In this document: one piece after another, positions 37,624-45,161 of the stretch | Layout of the letters: each line of letters opens with the position of its first letter | Position numbering within the stretch: position 1 is the stretch's first letter | DNA from: Knoellia sinensis KCTC 19936 | GTDB taxonomy: Bacteria; Actinomycetota; Actinomycetes; Actinomycetales; Dermatophilaceae | Reading direction: 5' to 3' | NCBI RefSeq assembly: GCF_000768705.1 | Contig: NZ_AVPJ01000001.1 | Coordinates: 523,794-587,793 of the forward strand | DNA length: 64,000 nucleotides | Notes under the pieces: model-generated | The model's database searches: none | Seen by the model: only the letters and a program-made list of their open reading frames with translations | Told to the model about the DNA's origin: nothing | Translations under genes and position numbers: made by a program

Positions 37624-39042
37624 GTGACCAACTCTCCCGACCGCCCCGACGAGCCCGAGGACTCGGGCATCCCGCCGGAGTTGGAGCAGGTCCTCCGAGG
37701 GCTCACGGGCGGCCGAGACCTCGACCCCCAGATGGTCGAGATGCTGCGTGGCATGGGCTTGGACCAGGTCGACCCCCAGATGCTCCAGATGGTGGCCGGG
37801 CAGGTGCAGTCCATGTTCGCGAGCGCGGACGAGTCCGGCTCCGTCGACCTCGGCGTGGCCACGGACATCGCACGCAAGACCGTCGCCGTCCAGGGGGATC
37901 CGACAGTTGCCTCGGCTGTCGACGACGAGGCGCGGCAGGCGGTCTCCGTGGCCAATCTCTGGCTCGACGCCGTCACCGACCTCGACCACACCGGTCTCGT
38001 GGGTCGCGCCTGGAGCCGGTCCGAATGGGTCGAGGCGACCATGCCCGTGTGGCGGGAGCTGGTCGACCCGATCGCCATCGGCGTCGGCGACGCCATGGGC
38101 AACGCACTCACGAAGCAACTTGGGGCCTTGGGCGAGGGCGGCCTGCCCGAGGGGCTGGTCCCACCCGGGACGAACCCCGCCGCGATGATGGGGCAGATGG
38201 CGCCCATGCTGCGTCGCATGCAGGGCTCGATGTTCTCCGTGCAACTGGGCCAGGCCGTCGGCACACTGGCCGGCGAGATCCTCACGGCTGGAGAGGTGTC
38301 CCTGCCACTGGTCCCCGCGCCGAACGTCGTGCTCATGCCCGAGGCCATCGATGCCTTCGCGCAGGGGCTCGAGATCGACGCACCGCAGGCCCGGCTGCAC
38401 CTGGCCGTGCGTGAAAGCGCCCGCACCCGACTCTTCCATGCTGTCCCGTGGGTCGCCCCGCAGCTGCTCGCCGCCGTACGCGACTACGCCGCTGACACGA
38501 CGATCGACACCGACGCCATCGAGGAAGGTCTGCGCTCCATCGACCCGACCGACGCCGAGGCGATGCAGCAGGCCCTCGCCGGACGCCTCTTCGCTCCTCA
38601 GCAGTCGTCGGCGCAGAAGGCCGCACTGGCACGCCTGGAGACTCTGCTCGCGCTCGTCGAGGGTTGGGTCGATGTCGTCACGGCAGCCGCCGTGAAGCCA
38701 CACCTCCCTCAAGCCGACGCACTCGGCGAAGCCATCCGCCGGCGCCGCGCCAGCGGCGGGCCGGCCGAGAAGACCTTCGCCGGGCTGGTCGGACTCGAAC
38801 TGCGACCCCGTCGCCTGCGGGACGCCGCGAACCTCTTCGCTGCCCTCGAGGCGTCCGGTGGCGCAGAAGCCCGCGATGCCGCATGGTCGCACCCGGACGT
38901 CGCACCTGACGCGGCCGACCTCGACGATCCGCTCGGCTACGTGGAGCGGGTTCGGAGTGACGCCAAGGGCGATGATTGGGATGCCGGACTCGACGCGCTG
39001 TTGCGCGGGGAGACCGGCGGCGATCGACCCACCGACTCGTGA
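37624..39042 (+). CDS. DUF2342 protein (zinc metalloprotease-like family) without an HExxH motif
   Basis: A 472-residue protein from GTG at 37624. It has the family features: a Met/Gln-rich N-terminus (LRGMGLDQVDPQMLQMVAGQ), VGTLAGEILTAGEVSLPLV, and a conserved segment near residue 258-272. In that segment a zinc motif would be expected; here it reads AVRESARTRLFHAVPW, with no His before Glu and no His three residues after it. Automatic annotation as a zinc-dependent metalloprotease is therefore doubtful for this copy. The gene overlaps the Nudix gene by 4 bp. It keeps the conserved position beside the ABC1 kinase and UPF0182 genes. Confidence 0.82.
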   Translation: MTNSPDRPDEPEDSGIPPELEQVLRGLTGGRDLDPQMVEMLRGMGLDQVDPQMLQMVAGQVQSMFASADESGSVDLGVATDIARKTVAVQGDPTVASAVDDEARQAVSVANLWLDAVTDLDHTGLVGRAWSRSEWVEATMPVWRELVDPIAIGVGDAMGNALTKQLGALGEGGLPEGLVPPGTNPAAMMGQMAPMLRRMQGSMFSVQLGQAVGTLAGEILTAGEVSLPLVPAPNVVLMPEAIDAFAQGLEIDAPQARLHLAVRESARTRLFHAVPWVAPQLLAAVRDYAADTTIDTDAIEEGLRSIDPTDAEAMQQALAGRLFAPQQSSAQKAALARLETLLALVEGWVDVVTAAAVKPHLPQADALGEAIRRRRASGGPAEKTFAGLVGLELRPRRLRDAANLFAALEASGGAEARDAAWSHPDVAPDAADLDDPLGYVERVRSDAKGDDWDAGLDALLRGETGGDRPTDS

Positions 39043-39626
39043 GCGAGAGGCTCGGCGACGCCTCGGCCACCCGACGGTTCGCGCACCTGCACGCGGACGC
39101 CTCCTCGATGCTGGGCCGGTGGCACGCACCGACCGGCGAACAGGACCGGTTGCGGACGGCATACTTGGCGCATCTGGAACGGCACGCGGACGGAGTCGCC
39201 AAGGCGGGGCCGCCGGAGCACCTCACCGCGAGCTGCCTTGTCCTGTCGAGCGACCACCGGCACGTGCTCCTCACCCACCACAGGCGGGCGCAGGAATGGT
39301 TCCAGTTCGGCGGTCATCTCGAGCAGGAGGACGAGAGCCTGCACGGGGCCGCCACTCGAGAGGCTCGTGAGGAGTCCGGGATCCCATCGATCACCCCGGA
39401 GCCAGTCATCGTGCAACTCCACCAGCACGAACTGGGCCATGGATTCGGCCGCTGCCGGGCACACCTGGATGTGCGCTTCGCCGCCCTCGTGGATCGCACG
39501 GTCGCTCCGTCCGTGAGTGCGGAGTCACTCGACGTCGCATGGTGGCCGGTGGACGATCTCCCCGCGGGGACTCGCGACGAACTCACCGAGCTGGTCCGCG
39601 CAACCAGAATCGCCCTGGGGATCTGA
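39039..39626 (+). CDS. Nudix hydrolase
   Basis: A 195-residue protein starting at GTG 39039, which overlaps the upstream stop (GTGA). The Nudix box is GGHLEQEDESLHGAATREAR followed by EESGI near residues 88-112; it has one more residue than the standard G-x5-E-x7-REUxEExGU spacing before the second Glu. The first 60 residues form a helical extension (MLGRWHAPTGEQDRLRTAYL). The substrate is not predictable. It is co-translated with DUF2342. Confidence 0.85.
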   Translation: MSERLGDASATRRFAHLHADASSMLGRWHAPTGEQDRLRTAYLAHLERHADGVAKAGPPEHLTASCLVLSSDHRHVLLTHHRRAQEWFQFGGHLEQEDESLHGAATREAREESGIPSITPEPVIVQLHQHELGHGFGRCRAHLDVRFAALVDRTVAPSVSAESLDVAWWPVDDLPAGTRDELTELVRATRIALGI

Positions 39627-39633
39627 CGCCCGG

Positions 39634-40194
39634 TCAGGCGGTGGCGTCGGCCACGGACGCGTCGTCATCGCCCTCGTCGGCGTCGTCGGCAATGTCGAGA
39701 CCCCTGGCCAGGGCCACGCCGTCAAGGAATCCGCGCGCACGCTCCAACTTGGGGTAGGAGCGCAGAAGGGTCCAGAAGTCCCGGTTGTGCCCCGCGACGA
39801 GCAGGTGGGCGAGTTCGTGAAGGATCACGTAGTCGACGACGTAGCTCGGCATCCCCTGCAGCCGGTCCGAGATGCGGATCGACCCGTCCGCCGGTGTGCA
39901 GCTGCCCCAGCGCGAGCGCTGGTTGGAGACCCACCGAATGCTCCGCGGGCGTGCGTGCCCCCCGAGGTAGCGCTCGGAGAGGTCGGCGGCCCGCCGCAGG
40001 AGATCGTCGTCGCTGGGCCTCCGGCGACTTTCGCCGGCCTTGAGCTTCGTGAGCATGCGCTCGACCCACTTCCGCTCTTCGGCGCGGGACATCGAAGCCG
40101 GGATGAGCACGACGACGCGACCGCCTTCGCGGCGGGCACTCACGGTGCGGCGACGTCTCGTGCTGCGCCGGACCTCGACGTCCTCAGTGCTCAC
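39634..40194 (-). CDS. DUF45 (YgjP-like) M48-type metallopeptidase
   Basis: A 186-residue protein, GTG at 40194 (VSTEDVEVRRSTRRRRT), with the zinc motif HELAH in YVILHELAHLLVAGHNRDFW near residue 125 and a preceding VSNQRSRWGSC near residue 95 that is a hallmark of the family. The last 25 residues are very acidic. The Shine-Dalgarno GGAGG is only two bases from the GTG, so a leaderless or alternative start is possible. In other bacteria YgjP-like proteins occur near restriction systems; none is seen here. Confidence 0.88.
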   Translation of the reverse strand: MSTEDVEVRRSTRRRRTVSARREGGRVVVLIPASMSRAEERKWVERMLTKLKAGESRRRPSDDDLLRRAADLSERYLGGHARPRSIRWVSNQRSRWGSCTPADGSIRISDRLQGMPSYVVDYVILHELAHLLVAGHNRDFWTLLRSYPKLERARGFLDGVALARGLDIADDADEGDDDASVADATA

Positions 40195-40351
40195 CCCTCC
40201 ACGGTAGGCCAGCGCACCGACACTGACGCGTGGGCACGCGGACGGGGGTCCGACCCGCCGGATGAGACGGATGGGGCTGAGGTGACGCAAGTGACGAATG
40301 AGGCATGCGTCACACGGAATCACCATGACACCCCGCCCGTGTGGCACGCGT

Positions 40352-40377
40352 GGTTGAGCACGGATCCGTGCTCAACC
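40352..40377. promoter_or_regulatory. Perfect 26-bp palindrome upstream of the DUF5679 gene
   Basis: GGTTGAGCACGGA and its exact complement TCCGTGCTCAACC meet without a spacer. It lies 60 bp before the start codon and directly upstream of a TAGGGT that could serve as a -10 element, so it is a candidate operator. A second inverted repeat, GTGACGCA (40282-40289) with TGCGTCAC (40306-40313), lies further up in the same 242-bp gap. Confidence 0.6.
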
Positions 40378-40436
40378 GGTCTAGGGTGAAAGTGTCCTCG
40401 CCGCTCACACAGCGGCACCACGACCAAGGAGTTGCA

Positions 40437-40598
40437 ATGGCTGACGAGACCTACAAGGGCGAGTTCTACTGCGTGAAGTGCAAGGAGAAGCGCGAAGCCG
40501 AGGGCAACGTCGTCGTCTCCGACAACGGACGTCGCATGGCCAAGGGCAAGTGCCCGGTGTGCGGCACCAACCTCAACCGCATCCTCGGCAAGGCCTGA
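40437..40598 (+). CDS. DUF5679 zinc-ribbon small protein
   Basis: A 53-residue protein, ATG at 40437 with AAGGAG upstream. Two CxxC pairs, YCVKCKEKREA near residue 12 and KCPVCGTNLNRILG near 39, form a zinc ribbon. The family is widespread in actinobacteria and has no assigned function. It has its own hairpin terminator downstream, and the promoter region carries a striking palindrome. Confidence 0.9.
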   Translation: MADETYKGEFYCVKCKEKREAEGNVVVSDNGRRMAKGKCPVCGTNLNRILGKA

Positions 40599-40621
40599 GC
40601 GCCCCGCCCTCTCGTTTTCCC

Positions 40622-40649
40622 GCGGCCCCCGGTTCCCACCGGGGGCCGC
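40622..40649. terminator. Hairpin after the DUF5679 gene
   Basis: Arms GCGGCCCCCGGT (40622-40633) and ACCGGGGGCCGC (40638-40649) with loop TCCC; TTTT lies just upstream rather than downstream. Confidence 0.75.
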
Positions 40650-40736
40650 CGCATGTGCCGGGCCTGTGGATGACGGACCCGCCGGTGAGGCCGCGTGTGC
40701 CAGATTGACGGCACCACACGCTCTCGGGAGGTTCCC

Positions 40737-41348
40737 ATGGTCCAGCCGGCAATCGTCGTGGACGGCCGAGGTGGCCTTCCTGACGAGATCTGCCGCCAGC
40801 TCCGGCGTGCCGGTGCGCCGAGGGTGCATGGCGGACCGTTCGCAGCCGACGCCGCCGAGGCACTGTTCGGCCTCTCACCGACGGAGCGGCCAGCAGCGGT
40901 GATCCTGGTTGCGCACCGCACCGTTGCCGTCGAGGCGACGGCTCCGTGGCAGCGCGCCGGCGTGATGCACCTGCCCGTGACGTGTGACGGAGAGGCTGCC
41001 ACCGTGGGACCGCTCATCGTGCCGGGCTCAGGGGCGTGCTGGCGATGCCACGCTTTGACGGCTCACGACCTGGACGCCGTGGGCGCCATCGGCGCTGACC
41101 ACTTCACGCTCGACCCCGTCGCCTTGCCACCCGGCGGGTTGGGCGTGCTCACCGCTGCCGTCTCCGCAACGGTGATCCTCGCGGCACTCAGCGGCGCAAC
41201 CCGCTTGGCGGGCGTGTCGACCGAGCTCGAGGTGGACGGACCTTCGGTGACTCACCGCCATTGGTCCCAGCACCCGCTCTGCGGGGACTGCTCGCCTTCG
41301 GGAGCGGTCGCGTGGCCGCCGCACGGGCAGGACACAATGGCCGGGTGA
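40737..41348 (+). CDS. Short ThiF/Ocin-ThiF-like protein (TOMM-partner type), orphan
   Basis: A 203-residue protein from ATG at 40737. The central GPLIVPGSGACWRCHALTAH near residue 98 matches the GP-x-VPG-x-x-x-C-x-x-C motif of the peptide-binding/cyclodehydratase partner proteins of azole-type RiPP pathways, and the C-terminal HPLCGDCSP near residue 186 supplies the second Cys pair for a structural zinc. There is no YcaO enzyme, precursor peptide or ATP-binding ThiF core here. It is shorter than the typical 300-residue proteins. Homologues at this spot beside an ABC1 kinase are common in actinobacteria, so it may have a housekeeping role (inference). It overlaps the ABC1 gene by 4 bp. Confidence 0.68.
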   Translation: MVQPAIVVDGRGGLPDEICRQLRRAGAPRVHGGPFAADAAEALFGLSPTERPAAVILVAHRTVAVEATAPWQRAGVMHLPVTCDGEAATVGPLIVPGSGACWRCHALTAHDLDAVGAIGADHFTLDPVALPPGGLGVLTAAVSATVILAALSGATRLAGVSTELEVDGPSVTHRHWSQHPLCGDCSPSGAVAWPPHGQDTMAG

Positions 41349-42679
41349 GCGATATCCCGAGGCGGTCCCTGGCCCGCACGGCCAAACTCGTCGGCTTGCC
41401 GTTGGGTCACGCCGGCCGTGCCGCAGTGGGACTGGGACGTCGGGTTGGTGGCGCACCCGCCGAGGCCATCGCCGCCGAGCTCCAGGCACGCACAGCGGAA
41501 CAGCTCTTCGCCGTCCTGGGTGAGCTCAAGGGCGGGGCGATGAAATTCGGGCAGGCGCTCTCGGTCATGGAGGCCGCGATGCCCGAGGAACTCGCCGGCC
41601 CCTATCGCGCAACCCTGACGAAGTTGCAGGAAGCGGCACCCCCGATGCCCGTGGCGCGCGTCCACGCCATCCTCGCCCAGCAACTCGGCCCCCGCTGGCG
41701 GTCGTCGAAGTTCCAGTCCTTCGAGGACCACCCCGTCGCTGCGGCGTCCATCGGGCAGGTTCACCGAGCGGTCTGGCGCGATGGCCGCACGGTCGCCGTC
41801 AAGGTGCAGTACCCCGGAGCCGGAGAGGCACTGCTCTCGGATATCGCCCAGCTCTCCCGGGTGGCCCGGCTCGCCGGCGCGTGGATCCCCGGCATCGCCA
41901 TGGGCCCGATCCTCGACGAGGTCAAGGCGCGCATGAGTGAGGAACTCGACTACGACCTCGAGGCGACGAACCAGAAGGTGTTCGCCAGGGCATTCCGCGG
42001 TGACGCCGAGGTGCTCGTGCCCGACGTCCTCGCGCACTCCGATCAGGTCATCGTGTCCGAATGGGTCGACGGTCGGCCACTCGCTCAGGTCATCTCCGAC
42101 GGCACGCCTGCCGAACGTGACCAAGCGGCCGGCTTGTACCTCGAGTTCCTCCTGCGCGGCCCGAACCGCGCGCGCCTGCTCCATGCCGATCCACATCCGG
42201 GCAACTTCCGGATCACCCCGGACGGACGCCTGGGCGTACTCGACTTCGGGGCCGTGAACCGGCTGCCCGCCGGTATGCCGTCAGCCATGGGCGAGATCAT
42301 CACCCACACGTTGGCCCAGAACGAGGCTGCTCTGGGCGCGGTGCTTCGTCGCGCCGGCTTCATTCGGCCTGGCGTCGAGGTGTCGGACGCCGCCCTGGTC
42401 CGCTACCTCAGCTCGTTCGTCGAGCCCTTGCGCCACGAGACCTTCACCTTCAGCCGCAGTTGGCTGCGCTCCGTGTCAGCCACGATCCAGGACCCACGTC
42501 GCGAGGAATTCCTCGTCGGCCTGCGCTTCAACCTTCCCCCCGACTACATGCTCATCCACCGTGTGTGGCTCGGCAGCATCGGAGTGCTCTGTCAGGTCGG
42601 CGGGACAGTCCCCATGCGCGACCTGATCTTCGCCCACGTCCCCGGAATCGACGAGAGCGTCATCCCCCCGGCTACGTGA
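41345..42679 (+). CDS. ABC1/AarF (UbiB-like) atypical kinase
   Basis: A 444-residue protein from GTG at 41345, coupled to the previous gene. UbiB-family marks: the KxGQ motif in GGAMKFGQALSVMEAAMPEE near residue 60, the Ala-rich loop VAAASIGQVHRA near 135, the nucleotide-binding Lys in VAVKVQYPG near 156, and LLHADPHPGNFRI near 280 with VLDFGAVN near 300. No C-terminal membrane helix is visible, unlike in true UbiB, so it may be peripheral. A role in quinone or lipid metabolism is typical for the family but unproven here. Confidence 0.9.
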   Translation: MSDIPRRSLARTAKLVGLPLGHAGRAAVGLGRRVGGAPAEAIAAELQARTAEQLFAVLGELKGGAMKFGQALSVMEAAMPEELAGPYRATLTKLQEAAPPMPVARVHAILAQQLGPRWRSSKFQSFEDHPVAAASIGQVHRAVWRDGRTVAVKVQYPGAGEALLSDIAQLSRVARLAGAWIPGIAMGPILDEVKARMSEELDYDLEATNQKVFARAFRGDAEVLVPDVLAHSDQVIVSEWVDGRPLAQVISDGTPAERDQAAGLYLEFLLRGPNRARLLHADPHPGNFRITPDGRLGVLDFGAVNRLPAGMPSAMGEIITHTLAQNEAALGAVLRRAGFIRPGVEVSDAALVRYLSSFVEPLRHETFTFSRSWLRSVSATIQDPRREEFLVGLRFNLPPDYMLIHRVWLGSIGVLCQVGGTVPMRDLIFAHVPGIDESVIPPAT

Positions 42680-43139
42680 GCCCGGTCAGGGACCGCACAA
42701 GATCACCAGCACCCTTGGGGTACAACGGGATTGACATGCCCTTGTCGTCCAGGGGTCGCCACTCGACCAGCATGGGGTCTCCGTTGTCCGCGAAGAGTCC
42801 ACCCTCGGGTGGAACCGTCCCCGGCGGATCCAGTCGACCCGTGTGCACGAAGACGACCTCATGGCCGGGCTGGCCGTCGTACTCGAACAGGTTCTCGAGC
42901 ACGCCCAGAAGTTGGACGTCGAGGAGTTCGGCGCCCAGCTCCTCGCGCGTCTCACGGACTGCCGCAGCCTGAGCGGTCTCCCCCACCTCGACACCGCCAC
43001 CAATGAGGCGGTGAAACCCCAGCGAGTTCTCCCGGTTGGCGTCGAAGTGAGCCACCGCGTGCATCGTGCGATCCGGGCTGAGGAGGACAACCAAGGATGT
43101 GACCCGGATGGCTCGTCCGTGGACGCCCGGTTCGCTCAC
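42672..43139 (-). CDS. Nudix hydrolase
   Basis: A 155-residue protein from GTG at 43139. The Nudix box GGGVEVGETAQAAAVRETRE followed by ELGAE at residues 48-72 fits G-x5-E-x7-REUxEExGU well. It converges on the ABC1 gene with an 8-bp overlap of the 3' ends and overlaps the HhH-GPD gene by 4 bp. Together with cysteine dioxygenase they form a three-gene minus-strand operon. Confidence 0.9.
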   Translation of the reverse strand: MSEPGVHGRAIRVTSLVVLLSPDRTMHAVAHFDANRENSLGFHRLIGGGVEVGETAQAAAVRETREELGAELLDVQLLGVLENLFEYDGQPGHEVVFVHTGRLDPPGTVPPEGGLFADNGDPMLVEWRPLDDKGMSIPLYPKGAGDLVRSLTGLT

Positions 43140-43711
43140 TCCTTCGCGGCCTTGGCCGCAGCCTTGGCTGACTTCTTGAAGTCGCGAACCTTCTGGAGAG
43201 ACTCGGCGTCGACGACGTCGGCGACGGATCGGAAGCTGCCCGTCTCCGAATAGGCCCCCGCCGCCTTCTCCCAGCCGTCCGGCCGGACGTCGAGCTGTTT
43301 GGCGAGCAGCGCGACGAAGATCTTCGCCTTCTGGTCGCCGAAGCCGGGGAGCTTCTTGAGACGCCCCAAGAGGTCGGCGCCCGTCGTCGCGTCCGACCAG
43401 ATGCGGCTTGCGTCGCCCGCGTAGTCGTCCCGCACGACGGTGGCGAGCGCCTGGATGCGCGCCGCCATCGAGCGTCCGTAGCGATGCACAGCCGGCGGCG
43501 TGGCACAGAGGTCTGCGAAGGCCTCGGGGTCGGCCGAGGCGATCTCGGAGGCGTCCAACGTGCCGAATCGCTCGAGCACCTTGGCCGGACCTGCAAAGGC
43601 CCGCTCCATGGGGAACTGCTGGTCAAGCAACATTCCGGTCAACAGTGCGAACGGGTCCTCGCTGAGCACCTTGTCGGCGGCGGGGTCCTGGGCGATCGTC
43701 AGCGTGACCAT
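43136..43711 (-). CDS. HhH-GPD-type DNA glycosylase-like protein
   Basis: A 191-residue protein of the uncharacterised HhH-GPD family common in actinobacteria. The helix-hairpin-helix lies at RLKKLPGFGDQKAKIFVALL near residue 127, and the N-terminal helical part has PFALLTGMLLDQQFPMERAF. A GPD catalytic Asp as in Nth/MutY is not obvious, and there is no iron-sulfur Cys cluster. It may bind or repair damaged bases. Start ATG at 43711, 9 bp after the cysteine dioxygenase stop; the C-terminus is a Lys/Ala tail. Confidence 0.85.
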   Translation of the reverse strand: MVTLTIAQDPAADKVLSEDPFALLTGMLLDQQFPMERAFAGPAKVLERFGTLDASEIASADPEAFADLCATPPAVHRYGRSMAARIQALATVVRDDYAGDASRIWSDATTGADLLGRLKKLPGFGDQKAKIFVALLAKQLDVRPDGWEKAAGAYSETGSFRSVADVVDAESLQKVRDFKKSAKAAAKAAKE

Positions 43712-43720
43712 GTGCACAGC

Positions 43721-44221
43721 CTAGAACGACGGGACGGGACCTCGCTGCTCGACGCCGGAGGGCTCGAGGCGCCCAGCCACGAGGTCGAAGTGCGTCATCT
43801 GGTCGAGGCGCGGCGAGTAGGCATGGACGCTGAGGGCTGCGACGTCGCCGGTGTTGACGACGTCGTGCACATGGCCCTCGCCGAACACCCTTCCCTCACC
43901 CTCGCGCAGTCGCCGCTCGTGGAGCTCGCCACGCACGAGCTGACGTTCGGTCAGGGCCCCGCGCACCACCGTGAACGCCCCACGTGAGCCGCCGTGGTCG
44001 TGGAAGTGGGTGCTCGCGCCCGGAGGCCATTCGATGACCCACAGCTGAAGGTGGTGGGTCTCGGCGAGCTGGTGCCAGCGCCGGCCATCGGGGTCGTCGG
44101 AGCGAGCCGGCAACAACTCGGGAAGGTCGGGGTCGCCGGCGAAGAGGCGCGCGACGCGCAGCAACTGGATCGGGGTGAAGGTGTTGACGCCGGGAAGGGT
44201 CGTGGATCGTGCGAGGGGCAT
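43721..44221 (-). CDS. Cysteine dioxygenase family protein
   Basis: A 166-residue cupin oxidising L-cysteine (or a related thiol) to the sulfinate with one Fe(II). The first cupin motif PPGASTHFHDHGGSRGAFTV near residue 69 holds two His ligands; the third is in EGHVHDVVN near residue 120. ATG at 44221 has CCGGAGA close upstream. It is the first gene of an operon with HhH-GPD and Nudix genes. A very Cys-rich mini-frame lies 76 bp upstream, which suggests cysteine-dependent control. Confidence 0.88.
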   Translation of the reverse strand: MPLARSTTLPGVNTFTPIQLLRVARLFAGDPDLPELLPARSDDPDGRRWHQLAETHHLQLWVIEWPPGASTHFHDHGGSRGAFTVVRGALTERQLVRGELHERRLREGEGRVFGEGHVHDVVNTGDVAALSVHAYSPRLDQMTHFDLVAGRLEPSGVEQRGPVPSF

Positions 44222-44296
44222 GGAATCTCCGGGATGGGGTCGTCGAGGGGTCGCGGTTGGGGCGACTCGGGGGCTGGTGTGCGGCTGGAGAAGGAG

Positions 44297-44371
44297 TCAG
44301 CGGCAACAGCGACAGCACATGACGGCAGCGGGCATGACCGGGGACATCCGGGCGGCTGCGGTCAACGACAT
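44297..44371 (-). CDS. Cys-rich leader peptide upstream of cysteine dioxygenase
   Basis: A short frame ending in MCCRCCR and TGA (44299-44297). The shortest version starts ATG at 44320 (7 residues, four Cys); in-frame ATGs also exist at 44335, 44347 and 44371, the last giving 24 residues. No Shine-Dalgarno precedes any of them, so leaderless translation is possible. Poly-cysteine leader frames are known in mycobacteria and other actinobacteria as sensors of cysteinyl-tRNA supply that control downstream sulfur genes; placement before a cysteine-degrading enzyme fits. I do not see a clear terminator between it and the gene, so the mechanism is open. Confidence 0.68.
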   Translation of the reverse strand: MSLTAAARMSPVMPAAVMCCRCCR

Positions 44372-44495
44372 GGGATCAGCCAAACATGGCTCAGCCGACC
44401 CGATCCACCCGAAAAGCTGCGCGTCTCATCAGGCGGTCGGCGGACGGCATACGAGTGCCCTTGAGTGGCCGCCGGCAACCGCACCGGACATGAAA

Positions 44496-44528
44496 CGGCG
44501 CCGCCCCCAGCGTTCGGGAGCGGCGCCG
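44496..44528 (-). terminator. Hairpin after the whiB7 transcription unit
   Basis: Minus strand CGGCGCCGCTCCCG pairs with CGGGGGCGGCGCCG-type sequence (44496-44508 and 44516-44528, one wobble pair), followed by TTTCA. It closes the unit whiB7 plus the 43-residue gene. The stretch 44372-44495 shows nothing else except one CGGCATAC octamer. Confidence 0.75.
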
Positions 44529-44539
44529 ATTCTGATCGG

Positions 44540-44671
44540 TCATCGCACGATCATGCGGACCTCGGCGAGCATTCGCTCGCGTTCGAGGTGCAGCTGCGCT
44601 TTGCGCTGCGCCTCGTGGACGGCGCGCTCGTGCAGGGTGCGACGAACCTGTTGCAATCGCCTGCGGTACAT
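44540..44671 (-). CDS. Small basic helical protein (43 aa) downstream of whiB7
   Basis: Read directly: ATG at 44671 with AGGA about 7 bases upstream, stop TGA at 44540-44542. Sequence begins MYRRRLQQVRRTLHERAV and continues with HEAQRKAQLHLERERMLAE, then a VRMIVR end. It has no Pro, Gly or Cys, so one long amphipathic, strongly basic helix is likely. It lies 62 bp behind whiB7 and before the hairpin terminator, so it is probably on the whiB7 transcript. I know no family for it. A nucleic acid or ribosome contact would fit the charge, but this is inference. Confidence 0.72.
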   Translation of the reverse strand: MYRRRLQQVRRTLHERAVHEAQRKAQLHLERERMLAEVRMIVR

Positions 44672-44733
44672 GGTGGTTCCTCCGGGAATCCGTGTGGATG
44701 GTCATCGTGGATCGGTGGTCGAACGTGAGAACG

Positions 44734-45021
44734 TCATGCGGCGACGGTCACCTTGCGGGGGCGGCCACGGGGCCGCTTGCGCGGGATGACGACTCCCTGA
44801 TCGAAGAGCTCGCCTCCCCAGACACCCCAGGGCTCCTGGCGGTCCTTGGCGCCGGCGAGGCAGGCGTTCCGGATCGGGCAGGTGCCGCAGAGGGTCTTGG
44901 CGAACTCGACACCGTCGGGGGTGTCGGCGAACCAGATCTCCGCGTCGTTCTCGCGACATGGCACGGAGTCGCCGAGATTGGCAGTGCACTCCTGTGCGTC
45001 GATGAGGTCGGTCAGCTGCAC
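44734..45021 (-). CDS. whiB7: WhiB7 antibiotic-resistance regulator
   Basis: A 95-residue WhiB-like protein. Four cluster cysteines are Cys22, Cys45, Cys48 and Cys54 (plus Cys12), holding a 4Fe-4S cluster; the GVWGG turn follows at residues 66-70, and the C-terminus carries the AT-hook RGRPRK near residue 85-90, the mark of WhiB7/WblC among Wbl proteins. With the primary sigma factor it activates promoters having an AT-rich patch just upstream of -35, inducing intrinsic resistance to ribosome-targeting drugs. GTG at 45021 follows GAAGGAGG. A long leader with an upstream frame and a terminator precedes it. Confidence 0.95.
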   Translation of the reverse strand: MQLTDLIDAQECTANLGDSVPCRENDAEIWFADTPDGVEFAKTLCGTCPIRNACLAGAKDRQEPWGVWGGELFDQGVVIPRKRPRGRPRKVTVAA

Positions 45022-45102
45022 GGGGTGTCACCTCCTTCTCCGCCCGGTCGGGGCGGGGTTGTTGTTGCGTCGGTTGAGCTGAAGTCGGATGGATCGACGG
45101 AC

Positions 45103-45140
45103 AACGAAAAGGCCGCGGATCCCGGGTGGGTTCCGCGGCC
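45103..45140 (-). terminator. Intrinsic terminator (attenuator) in the whiB7 leader
   Basis: On the minus strand GGCCGCGGA (45140-45132) pairs with TCCGCGGCC (45119-45111) around a 12-nt loop and is followed by TTTTCGTTGT. It lies about 80 bp before the whiB7 start and 21 bp after the upstream frame. A competing small stem GGCC-TCCA-GGCC (45148-45137) overlaps its 5' arm and could act as antiterminator. Confidence 0.8.
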
Positions 45141-45161
45141 TGGAGGCCAATCGCTGCTGCT

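Noticed and set aside
40737..41348. A complete RiPP cluster around the ThiF-like gene
   Set aside because: No YcaO, dehydrogenase, transporter or precursor-like small frame was found next to it.
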